Below are positions 1 to 12,300 of a DNA stretch of 64,000 bases, piece by piece (the stretch's first letter is position 1; each line of letters opens with the position of its first letter). Location of the stretch: positions 2,259,001 through 2,323,000 of the forward strand of contig JAYJMM010000004.1 in NCBI GenBank assembly GCA_037349105.1. The letters are read 5' to 3'. Position numbers and translations under genes: made by a program. Origin of the DNA: Limnomonas spitsbergensis. Lineage: Eukaryota > Chlorophyta > Chlorophyceae > Chlamydomonadales. The notes beneath the pieces were generated by a model. The model did not search any database. It saw only the letters and a program-made list of their open reading frames with translations, and was not told where the DNA came from.

Positions 1-322
1 TGGATTTTATTCTGAGGATCACCTGAACAAGATCTGACCATACCTGCGAGCTAGCGTTGCTGGGCATGGGCCACAAGCTTTGGACCAGCCCTCCTTCAGT
101 CCGTATGAGATTTTGTATGGTCATAAGGCAGGCAACCAAAGTGTGGCAGTGTCACATGAAAATGATTAGGCATGTCTAGTATCCTGCAACCTAAGTTGTG
201 CCCTAGCTTAGGATCGTCTTCCCTCTATGTAGGAAACAACTCCCACTTACGCGCTGGCTCCTCCAATCAAGCAGCCAAATCCTCCCCCGTCTGAAACCAA
301 ATCGATCATTCACCACACTCCC
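1..322. other. Flank downstream of the kinesin stop
   Basis: No gene is seen between the window edge and the kinesin stop at 323-325. No TTACA (minus-strand TGTAA) was found here. The only recognisable content is a possible retroelement relic near position 95, listed separately. Confidence 0.5.
48..160 (+). pseudogene. Relic of a retrotransposon integrase C-terminal region
   Basis: In one forward frame, positions 95-127 read FSPYEILYGHK. This matches the (G/S)FSPYELLYGR signature at the end of the integrase core of Ty3/gypsy-type retrotransposons. The upstream sequence is only loosely integrase-like, a stop codon lies close upstream in that frame, and neither LTRs nor reverse transcriptase are visible. 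It is probably a decayed fragment cut by the window edge; a chance match cannot be excluded. Confidence 0.4.
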
Positions 323-3300
323 TCAGGGTGGCACTGGCCACGTAATTTTACTCGCCACATGAGGCGCAGGAGGGTGCACGTCTTGGGAAATGATGCGGGC
401 TCGAGCCATAGCATTCCGCTGGGACATGAGCTGGGCCATCTTGGCTGACGGGTCCTCCGGCATGGGTCCGGGCAGCATCGCAGCCGACATGTTGGAGGTG
501 GACACCTGCACCGCCCCCGAGCCTGGCCAGGGGCCCTGTGCAGCAGAGGAACCCAACATAGAGCCCGCGGACCTAACTGGCTGCATGCTCAAGGAGGGCC
601 CGCCAGCACCCGGGCCTGCCTGCTGCCCCATGGCCCCGCCCGTGGGGTTTCCATTGAACGAGCTGGGTGAGCGCTGCAGCAGCGCAGGATCTGCATGCGG
701 GCCAGGAGTCAAAGAGAGCTGGGGTCAGTGCCTGATATCATCTGCAGGTCAGGGGGGGACCGGGTGTAGCCGACTCTAATGGTGACGAACCAGCCAGGAA
801 AAAGGCGGCTCAGAATGTAGTTCGCACCATACACAATGCTGAATCCAGTGGAGTAGGGGCGCTCTCTTCCCGGTCTCATTACTTCCTCCGGGAGGCATCA
901 AGTTTTCTCGTTCAGGGCTGGAGGTTCCCCACTTGGACTGGTGCAGGCCCCAAAGAAAACGGCACAAAATCACACATTCCAGGCGTACTCCTATACCTGC
1001 CACCCTCCTTCTGCCCCCCGCCACCCTCCTCTGCTAATTTATCCATGAAGAGGACATTTTGTTTCAATTATTTTTGTCTCTGGTAATCGTCCTCTTGGCA
1101 AAAAGGGGGATTGGGAGCTGCGTCCCTCTCTACCAGCCCCCCTCCTAGCTCAAAACCCACACCTCACCGCCAGCAGTCAGGCATCATGAGCCAGAAAGGT
1201 ACCCCCTGCCCCTCCCCCATACACATCCTCTCGCACCTGATGCAGGACGCTGGATCCCCCCAGGGACTCTGTTGGGCGAGTCCATGTTCCCCCCTGCGCC
1301 ATTCAGCATGGCCTGTAAGTCCTTAGCCGACATGCCACCTGCATACGGCAAACTATGTTGGTTCTGGGTCCCCCCACCAAGCCCCGCGCTGGCCAAACCA
1401 AGCGCCTAGGACCCATGGCTTAAAAGCTATGAGGACGAAGGATTCCATGAAAGAGGCTATAGCCATGGCAAGGACATCTCGCCTCAAAAAACTTAATATT
1501 TTAATGCAACAATAACCGGTGCTTTCTTGTAAGGCGGCCAAGGTAGAAAACATGCAGAAATTGTAATGTAGATCCATTGCGCAAACCTGGTGGATCCATT
1601 GGAGGATCTGGAGACCGTCACGAGGACAACACAATCACGTATGCCTGTGCCCGCATTGCTGCATACTACCCCCGAGGCACGCACCTGACGCGGCCCTCAT
1701 AGGAGAGCCTTGAGCAGAGTTGAAGGAATGGCGCAGGATGGCCGGCGTGAAGGGGGTCATGACCGGGGCCTTGTTGCTGGCTCCAGAGGAGCCGCCTCGG
1801 CCTGAAGAGGGTAAAGGGTGTGCAGGGTAAATAGGGTACACAAGCCAGCTCACTAACACATCCGAAAAAATCACTTCACTGCACAGCGGAAGAGCCCTCC
1901 AAATAATGCCCTGGGCCCGGCGGTGGTTGGGTCAGCTAAGTTTTACAGGGGCGGCACAACTGAGGCCGCTCACCAGACGATGCTGTACGCTTTGAGAGTG
2001 AGGTGGTGAACCTCTGCTGCCCCTGCTGAGCCTGCCCCACTCTGTGCTGAGCTGGCATGCCCCCCCCCAGCGAACCGTCACCCTGCCCTCTCGCCAGCCT
2101 CTTGTTCAGTTTGGCGTTCTCTCTGCATGCAACAAAGAGGGGATAAGGGAGTCGGAAGCTGGTTTCATAGCAGCATGCTCCACGCCCAGGAGTCCACAAA
2201 ATGCAGCCGACATCTCTTGTGGGCAATAAAACAACAGGAGGGGTAAGAATCACCAAGGTCGACAAAAAAATGGGGGAAAACATTACATTTGAAAGGTGCA
2301 GCGGTGGCGGGTCTCATCCCCACAACTACATTTACACACCAGCACATATTTGCTGGCTCTCCGCAGTACCACACACCCGCCGTGCCTCCCACTTCCCCAC
2401 ACCTTCTCAGCTCCTGCAACTCTATCAGCGCGGCGTTGCTCGCTGTGTATACAATCGGATGCCCTTCTGCGGGGGCGTTGGTGCAGGAGGAGGAGGCGGT
2501 ACCAGGGGTCGGAGGGCTTTGCCTTTCCGGCGATGCGGCGCTTCCAACCGGCCCGTCCCCTTGCCAAGGCATTCCAGCCATGCCCTCAATGAAGCTGAGC
2601 CGGTCCCTTATCTGGGTATTCTCCATCATGAGGCTGTCGTTGTCGATGCGGAGCGCCTCGCTGTGCGTGCTCACCTGAGGGAGATGGGACACAGGTTACG
2701 GGGGAGCCAGGGCCAGCAGGGGGGCAGAGGAGCAGGGGCAAGGTAAGCAGTGAACACAGAAGCTGGAGGCAGGGGGAAGGTGGGAGCAGGTGCACTGCCG
2801 ACAAGATCAGTGTTTGGTAGAGGCTACAGACGTCCATTGCCTCCCTCCTTTCCTCTTGAATCTGCCTCTGTAGATCTCCCGCTCCTTGCAGGTACAAGCC
2901 ATAGTTTGTTGAAGTAGGAGATGTAAGCCTCTAGGACATCTTGCGCAATATCTCTTAGTGGCTTACGCCTCCTACTTCAACAACGTTGAATGTGCCGCTC
3001 CCTGGGATATAATTTTATAAATCATGACACATTCAACGGCCTAGTTGAGCCGCTGCTGAGGCTCGCCTGATCTCCTTAAAATCCGTCTCAGATGAAGTGG
3101 TTCGTCTGTGGGACTGGGAAAAAACGCTTTATCAAAAGTGTCAAAACAAATCTGGTCGATGCGGCCGTCTGCCTTGTGAGCCAATGCAGCTCACAAGCGT
3201 GTGCTTGCACTGCAGCTCACAAGCGTGTGCTTGCACTGCAGCTCACAAGCGTGTGCCTGCACTGCAGCTCACAAGCGTGTGCCTGCACTGCAGCTCACAA

Positions 3301-6300
3301 GCGTGTGCCTGCACTGCAGCTCACAAGCGTGTGCCTGCACTGCAGCTCACAAGCGTGTGCCTGCACTGCAGCTCACAAGCGTGTGCCTGCACTGCAGCTC
3401 ACAAGCGTGTGCCTGCACTGCAGCTCACAAGCGTGTGCCTGCACTGCAGCTCACAAGCGTGTGCCTGCACTGCAGCTCACAAGCGTGTGCCTGCACTGCA
3501 GCTCACAAGCGTGTGCCTGCACTGCAGCTCACAAGCGTGTGCCTGCACTGCAGCTCACAAGCGTGTGCCTGCACTGCAGCTCACAAGCGTGTGCCTGCAC
3601 TGCAGCTCACAAGCGTGTGCCTGCACTGCAGCTCACAAGCGTGTGCCTGCACTGCAGCTCACCAGCGTGTGCCTGCACTGCAGCTCACAAGCGTGTGCCT
3701 GCACTGCAGCTCACCAGCGTGTGCCTGCACTGCAGCTCACAAGCGTGTGCCTGCACTGCAGCTCACAAGCGTGTGCCTGCACTGCAGCTCACAAGCGTGT
3801 GCCTGCACTGCAGCTCACAAGCGTGTGCCTGCACTGCAGCTCACAAGCGTGTGCCTGCACTGCAGCTCACAAGCGTGTGCTTGCACTGCAGCTCACAAGC
3901 GTGTGCCTGCACTGCAGCTCACAAGCGTGTGCTTGCACTGCAGCTCACAAGCGTGTGCTTGCACTGCAGCTCACAAGCGTGTGCCTGCACTGCAGCTCAC
4001 AAGCGTGTGCCTGCACTGCAGCTCACAAGCGTGTGCTTGCACTGCAGCTCACAAGCGTGTGCCTGCACTGCAGCTCACAAGCGTGTGCTTGCACTGCAGC
4101 TCACAAGCGTGTGCTTGCACTGCAGCTCACAAGCGTGTGCTTGCACTGCAGCTCACAAGCGTGTGCCTGCACTGCAGCTCACAAGCGTGTGCCTGCACTG
4201 CAGCTCACAAGCGTGTGCTTGCACTGCAGCTCACAAGCGTGTGCCTGCACTGCAGCTCACAAGCGTGTGCCTGCACTGCAGCTCACAAGCGTGTGCTTGC
4301 ACTGCAGCTCACAAGCGTGTGCCTGCACTGCAGCTCACCAGCGTGTGCCTGCACTGCAGCTCACAAGCGTGTGCCTGCACTGCAGCTCACAAGCGTGTGC
4401 CTGCACTGCAGCTCACAAGCGTGTGCCTGCACTGCAGCTCACAAGCGTGTGCCTGCACTGCAGCTCACAAGCGTGTGCCTGCACTGCAGCTCACAAGCGT
4501 GTGCCTGCACTGCAGCTCACAAGCGTGTGCCTGCACTGCAGCTCACAAGCGTGTGCCTGCACTGCAGCTCACAAGCGTGTGCCTGCACTGCAGCTCACAA
4601 GCGTGTGCCTGCACTGCAGCTCACAAGCGTGTGCCTGCACTGCAGCTCACAAGCGTGTGCCTGCACTGCAGCTCACAAGCGTGTGCCTGCACTGCAGCTC
4701 ACAAGCGTGTGCCTGCACTGCAGCTCACAAGCGTGTGCCTGCACTGCAGCTCACAAGCGTGTGCCTGCACTGCAGCTCACAAGCGTGTGCTTGCACTGCA
4801 GCTCACAAGCGTGTGCCTGCACTGCAGCTCACAAGCGTGTGCTTGCACTGCAGCTCACAAGCGTGTGCTTGCACTGCAGCTCACAAGCGTGTGCCTGCAC
4901 TGCAGCTCACAAGCGTGTGCCTGCACTGCAGCTCACAAGCGTGTGCTTGCACTGCAGCTCACAAGCGTGTGCCTGCACTGCAGCTCACAAGCGTGTGCTT
5001 GCACTGCAGCTCACAAGCGTGTGCTTGCACTGCAGCTCACAAGCGTGTGCTTGCACTGCAGCTCACAAGCGTGTGCCTGCACTGCAGCTCACAAGCGTGT
5101 GCCTGCACTGCAGCTCACAAGCGTGTGCCTGCACTGCAGCTCACAAGCGTGTGCCTGCACTGCAGCTCACAAGCGTGTGCCTGCACTGCAGCTCACAAGC
5201 GTGTGCTTGCACTGCAGCTCACAAGCGTGTGCCTGCACTGCAGCTCACCAGCGTGTGCCTGCACTGCAGCTCACAAGCGTGTGCCTGCACTGCAGCTCAC
5301 AAGCGTGTGCCTGCACTGCAGCTCACAAGCGTGTGCCTGCACTGCAGCTCACAAGCGTGTGCCTGCACTGCAGCTCACAAGCGTGTGCCTGCACTGCAGC
5401 TCACAAGCGTGTGCCTGCACTGCAGCTCACAAGCGTGTGCCTGCACTGCAGCTCACAAGCGTGTGCTTGCACTGCAGCTCACAAGCGTGTGCCTGCACTG
5501 CAGCTCACAAGCGTGTGCTTGCACTGCAGCTCACAAGCGTGTGCTTGCACTGCAGCTCACAAGCGTGTGCCTGCACTGCAGCTCACAAGCGTGTGCCTGC
5601 ACTGCAGCTCACAAGCGTGTGCTTGCACTGCAGCTCACAAGCGTGTGCCTGCACTGCAGCTCACAAGCGTGTGCTTGCACTGCAGCTCACAAGCGTGTGC
5701 TTGCACTGCAGCTCACAAGCGTGTGCTTGCACTGCAGCTCACAAGCGTGTGCCTGCACTGCAGCTCACAAGCGTGTGCCTGCACTGCAGCTCACAAGCGT
5801 GTGCTTGCACTGCAGCTCACAAGCGTGTGCCTGCACTGCAGCTCACAAGCGTGTGCCTGCACTGCAGCTCACAAGCGTGTGCTTGCACTGCAGCTCACAA
5901 GCGTGTGCCTGCACTGCAGCTCACAAGCGTGTGCTTGCACTGCAGCTCACAAGCGTGTGCCTGCACTGCAGCTCACAAGCGTGTGCCTGCACTGCAGCTC
6001 ACAAGCGTGTGCTTGCACTGCAGCTCACAAGCGTGTGCCTGCACTGCAGCTCACAAGCGTGTGCCTGCACTGCAGCTCACAAGCGTGTGCCTGCACTGCA
6101 GCTCACAAGCGTGTGCTTGCACTGCAGCTCACAAGCGTGTGCCTGCACTGCAGCTCACAAGCGTGTGCTTGCACTGCAGCTCACAAGCGTGTGCTTGCAC
6201 TGCAGCTCACAAGCGTGTGCCTGCACTGCAGCTCACAAGCGTGTGCCTGCACTGCAGCTCACAAGCGTGTGCTTGCACTGCAGCTCACAAGCGTGTGCTT

Positions 6301-9300
6301 GCACTGCAGCTCACCAGCGTGTGCCTGCACTGCAGCTCACAAGCGTGTGCCTGCACTGCAGCTCACAAGCGTGTGCCTGCACTGCAGCTCACAAGCGTGT
6401 GCCTGCACTGCAGCTCACAAGCGTGTGCCTGCACTGCAGCTCACAAGCGTGTGCCTGCACTGCAGCTCACAAGCGTGTGCCTGCACTGCAGCTCACAAGC
6501 GTGTGCTTGCACTGCAGCTCACAAGCGTGTGCCTGCACTGCAGCTCACAAGCGTGTGCTTGCACTGCAGCTCACAAGCGTGTGCTTGCACTGCAGCTCAC
6601 AAGCGTGTGCCTGCACTGCAGCTCACAAGCGTGTGCCTGCACTGCAGCTCACAAGCGTGTGCTTGCACTGCAGCTCACAAGCGTGTGCTTGCACTGCAGC
6701 TCACAAGCGTGTGCCTGCACTGCAGCTCACAAGCGTGTGCCTGCACTGCAGCTCACAAGCGTGTGCTTGCACTGCAGCTCACAAGCGTGTGCCTGCACTG
6801 CAGCTCACAAGCGTGTGCTTGCACTGCAGCTCACAAGCGTGTGCCTGCACTGCAGCTCACAAGCGTGTGCTTGCACTGCAGCTCACAAGCGTGTGCCTGC
6901 ACTGCAGCTCACAAGCGTGTGCTTGCACTGCAGCTCACAAGCGTGTGCTTGCACTGCAGCTCACAAGCGTGTGCCTGCACTGCAGCTCACAAGCGTGTGC
7001 CTGCACTGCAGCTCACAAGCGTGTGCTTGCACTGCAGCTCACAAGCGTGTGCTTGCACTGCAGCTCACAAGCGTGTGCCTGCACTGCAGCTCACAAGCGT
7101 GTGCCTGCACTGCAGCTCACAAGCGTGTGCCTGCACTGCAGCTCACAAGCGTGTGCCTGCACTGCAGCTCACAAGCGTGTGCTTGCACTGCAGCTCACAA
7201 GCGTGTGCCTGCACTGCAGCTCACAAGCGTGTGCTTGCACTGCAGCTCACAAGCGTGTGCTTGCACTGCAGCTCACAAGCGTGTGCCTGCACTGCAGCTC
7301 ACAAGCGTGTGCCTGCACTGCAGCTCACAAGCGTGTGCTTGCACTGCAGCTCACAAGCGTGTGCCTGCACTGCAGCTCACAAGCGTGTGCTTGCACTGCA
7401 GCTCACAAGCGTGTGCTTGCACTGCAGCTCACAAGCGTGTGCTTGCACTGCAGCTCACAAGCGTGTGCCTGCACTGCAGCTCACAAGCGTGTGCCTGCAC
7501 TGCAGCTCACAAGCGTGTGCTTGCACTGCAGCTCACAAGCGTGTGCCTGCACTGCAGCTCACAAGCGTGTGCCTGCACTGCAGCTCACAAGCGTGTGCTT
7601 GCACTGCAGCTCACAAGCGTGTGCCTGCACTGCAGCTCACAAGCGTGTGCTTGCACTGCAGCTCACAAGCGTGTGCCTGCACTGCAGCTCACAAGCGTGT
7701 GCCTGCACTGCAGCTCACAAGCGTGTGCTTGCACTGCAGCTCACAAGCGTGTGCCTGCACTGCAGCTCACAAGCGTGTGCCTGCACTGCAGCTCACAAGC
7801 GTGTGCCTGCACTGCAGCTCACAAGCGTGTGCTTGCACTGCAGCTCACAAGCGTGTGCCTGCACTGCAGCTCACAAGCGTGTGCTTGCACTGCAGCTCAC
7901 AAGCGTGTGCTTGCACTGCAGCTCACAAGCGTGTGCCTGCACTGCAGCTCACAAGCGTGTGCCTGCACTGCAGCTCACAAGCGTGTGCTTGCACTGCAGC
8001 TCACAAGCGTGTGCTTGCACTGCAGCTCACCAGCGTGTGCCTGCACTGCAGCTCACAAGCGTGTGCCTGCACTGCAGCTCACAAGCGTGTGCCTGCACTG
8101 CAGCTCACAAGCGTGTGCCTGCACTGCAGCTCACAAGCGTGTGCCTGCACTGCAGCTCACAAGCGTGTGCCTGCACTGCAGCTCACAAGCGTGTGCCTGC
8201 ACTGCAGCTCACCAGCGTGTGCTTGCACTGCAGCTCACAAGCGTGTGCCTGCACTGCAGCTCACAAGCGTGTGCCTGCACTGCAGCTCACAAGCGTGTGC
8301 TTGCACTGCAGCTCACAAGCGTGTGCCTGCACTGCAGCTCACAAGCGTGTGCTTGCACTGCAGCTCACAAGCGTGTGCCTGCACTGCAGCTCACCAGCGT
8401 GTGCTTGCACTGCAGCTCACAAGCGTGTGCCTGCACTGCAGCTCACAAGCGTGTGCTTGCACTGCAGCTCACAAGCGTGTGCTTGCACTGCAGCTCACAA
8501 GCGTGTGCCTGCACTGCAGCTCACAAGCGTGTGCCTGCACTGCAGCTCACAAGCGTGTGCTTGCACTGCAGCTCACAAGCGTGTGCTTGCACTGCAGCTC
8601 ACCAGCGTGTGCCTGCACTGCAGCTCACAAGCGTGTGCCTGCACTGCAGCTCACAAGCGTGTGCCTGCACTGCAGCTCACAAGCGTGTGCCTGCACTGCA
8701 GCTCACAAGCGTGTGCCTGCACTGCAGCTCACAAGCGTGTGCCTGCACTGCAGCTCACAAGCGTGTGCCTGCACTGCAGCTCACCAGCGTGTGCTTGCAC
8801 TGCAGCTCACAAGCGTGTGCCTGCACTGCAGCTCACAAGCGTGTGCCTGCACTGCAGCTCACAAGCGTGTGCTTGCACTGCAGCTCACAAGCGTGTGCCT
8901 GCACTGCAGCTCACAAGCGTGTGCTTGCACTGCAGCTCACAAGCGTGTGCCTGCACTGCAGCTCACCAGCGTGTGCTTGCACTGCAGCTCACAAGCGTGT
9001 GCTTGCACTGCAGCTCACAAGCGTGTGCTTGCACTGCAGCTCACAAGCGTGTGCCTGCACTGCAGCTCACAAGCGTGTGCCTGCACTGCAGCTCACAAGC
9101 GTGTGCTTGCACTGCAGCTCACAAGCGTGTGCCTGCACTGCAGCTCACAAGCGTGTGCTTGCACTGCAGCTCACAAGCGTGTGCTTGCACTGCAGCTCAC
9201 AAGCGTGTGCTTGCACTGCAGCTCACAAGCGTGTGCCTGCACTGCAGCTCACAAGCGTGTGCCTGCACTGCAGCTCACAAGCGTGTGCTTGCACTGCAGC

Positions 9301-12300
9301 TCACAAGCGTGTGCTTGCACTGCAGCTCACAAGCGTGTGCCTGCACTGCAGCTCACAAGCGTGTGCCTGCACTGCAGCTCACAAGCGTGTGCTTGCACTG
9401 CAGCTCACAAGCGTGTGCCTGCACTGCAGCTCACAAGCGTGTGCTTGCACTGCAGCTCACAAGCGTGTGCCTGCACTGCAGCTCACAAGCGTGTGCTTGC
9501 ACTGCAGCTCACAAGCGTGTGCCTGCACTGCAGCTCACAAGCGTGTGCTTGCACTGCAGCTCACAAGCGTGTGCTTGCACTGCAGCTCACAAGCGTGTGC
9601 CTGCACTGCAGCTCACAAGCGTGTGCTTGCACTGCAGCTCACAAGCGTGTGCTTGCACTGCAGCTCACAAGCGTGTGCCTGCACTGCAGCTCACAAGCGT
9701 GTGCCTGCACTGCAGCTCACAAGCGTGTGCCTGCACTGCAGCTCACAAGCGTGTGCCTGCACTGCAGCTCACCAGCGTGTGCCTGCACTGCAGCTCACAA
9801 GCGTGTGCCTGCACTGCAGCTCACAAGCGTGTGCCTGCACTGCAGCTCACAAGCGTGTGCTTGCACTGCAGCTCACAAGCGTGTGCCTGCACTGCAGCTC
9901 ACAAGCGTGTGCCTGCACTGCAGCTCACAAGCGTGTGCCTGCACTGCAGCTCACAAGCGTGTGCCTGCACTGCAGCTCACAAGCGTGTGCCTGCACTGCA
10001 GCTCACAAGCGTGTGCCTGCACTGCAGCTCACCAGCGTGTGCCTGCACTGCAGCTCACCAGCGTGTGCCTGCACTGCAGCTCACAAGCGTGTGCCTGCAC
10101 TGCAGCTCACCAGCGTGTGCCTGCACTGCAGCTCACAAGCGTGTGCCTGCACTGCAGCTCACAAGCGTGTGCCTGCACTGCAGCTCACAAGCGTGTGCCT
10201 GCACTGCAGCTCACCAGCGTGTGCCTGCACTGCAGCTCACAAGCGTATGCCTGCACTGCAGCTCACAAGCGTGTGCCTGCACTGCAGCTCACAAGCGTGT
10301 GCTTGCACTGCAGCTCACAAGCGTGTGCTTGCACTGCAGCTCACAAGCGTGTGCCTGCACTGCAGCTCACAAGCGTGTGCTTGCACTGCAGCTCACCAGC
10401 GTATGCCTGCACTGCAGCTCACAAGCGTGTGCCTGCACTGCAGCTCACCAGCGTGTGCCTGCACTGCAGCTCACAAGCGTGTGCCTGCACTGCAGCTCAC
10501 AAGCGTGTGCCTGCACTGCAGCTCACAAGCGTATGCCTGCACTGCAGCTCACAAGCGTGTGCCTGCACTGCAGCTCACCAGCGTGTGCCTGCACTGCAGC
10601 TCACAAGCGTGTGCCTGCACTGCAGCTCACAAGCGTGTGCCTGCACTGCAGCTCACAAGCGTGTGCTTGCACTGCAGCTCACAAGCGTGTGCTTGCACTG
10701 CAGCTCACAAGCGTGTGCCTGCACTGCAGCTCACAAGCGTGTGCTTGCACTGCAGCTCACAAGCGTGTGCCTGCACTGCAGCTCACAAGCGTGTGCTTGC
10801 ACTGCAGCTCACAAGCGTGTGCTTGCACTGCAGCTCACAAGCGTGTGCCTGCACTGCAGCTCACAAGCGTGTGCTTGCACTGCAGCTCACCAGCGTGTGC
10901 CTGCACTGCAGCTCACCAGCGTGTGCCTGCACTGCAGCTCACAAGCGTGTGCCTGCACTGCAGCTCACCAGCGTGTGCCTGCACTGCAGCTCACAAGCGT
11001 GTGCCTGCACTGCAGCTCACAAGCGTGTGCCTGCACTGCAGCTCACAAGCGTGTGCCTGCACTGCAGCTCACAAGCGTGTGCCTGCACTGCAGCTCACAA
11101 GCGTGTGCCTGCACTGCAGCTCACAAGCGTGTGCTTGCACTGCAGCTCACAAGCGTGTGCCTGCACTGCAGCTCACAAGCGTGTGCTTGCACTGCAGCTC
11201 ACAAGCGTGTGCTTGCACTGCAGCTCACAAGCGTGTGCCTGCACTGCAGCTCACAAGCGTGTGCTTGCACTGCAGCTCACAAGCGTGTGCTTGCACTGCA
11301 GCTCACAAGCGTGTGCCTGCACTGCAGCTCACAAGCGTGTGCTTGCACTGCAGCTCACAAGCGTGTGCCTGCACTGCAGCTCACAAGCGTGTGCTTGCAC
11401 TGCAGCTCACAAGCGTGTGCCTGCACTGCAGCTCACAAGCGTGTGCTTGCACTGCAGCTCACAAGCGTGTGCCTGCACTGCAGCTCACAAGCGTGTGCTT
11501 GCACTGCAGCTCACAAGCGTGTGCCTGCACTGCAGCTCACAAGCGTGTGCTTGCACTGCAGCTCACAAGCGTGTGCCTGCACTGCAGCTCACAAGCGTGT
11601 GCTTGCACTGCAGCTCACAAGCGTGTGCTTGCACTGCAGCTCACAAGCGTGTGCTTGCACTGCAGCTCACAAGCGTGTGCCTGCACTGCAGCTCACAAGC
11701 GTGTGCTTGCACTGCAGCTCACAAGCGTGTGCTTGCACTGCAGCTCACAAGCGTGTGCCTGCACTGCAGCTCACAAGCGTGTGCTTGCACTGCAGCTCAC
11801 AAGCGTGTGCTTGCACTGCAGCTCACAAGCGTGTGCCTGCACTGCAGCTCACAAGCGTGTGCTTGCACTGCAGCTCACAAGCGTGTGCTTGCACTGCAGC
11901 TCACAAGCGTGTGCCTGCACTGCAGCTCACAAGCGTGTGCCTGCACTGCAGCTCACAAGCGTGTGCTTGCACTGCAGCTCACAAGCGTGTGCCTGCACTG
12001 CAGCTCACAAGCGTGTGCCTGCACTGCAGCTCACAAGCGTGTGCCTGCACTGCAGCTCACAAGCGTGTGCCTGCACTGCAGCTCACAAGCGTGTGCCTGC
12101 ACTGCAGCTCACAAGCGTGTGCCTGCACTGCAGCTCACAAGCGTGTGCTTGCACTGCAGCTCACAAGCGTGTGCTTGCACTGCAGCTCACAAGCGTGTGC
12201 CTGCACTGCAGCTCACAAGCGTGTGCCTGCACTGCAGCTCACAAGCGTGTGCCTGCACTGCAGCTCACAAGCGTGTGCCTGCACTGCAGCTCACAAGCGT

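Noticed and set aside
2201..2746. Plus-strand ORF of 181 codons and overlapping neighbours
   Set aside because: Antisense to the kinesin coiled-coil exon 2674-2403. No recognisable protein features.
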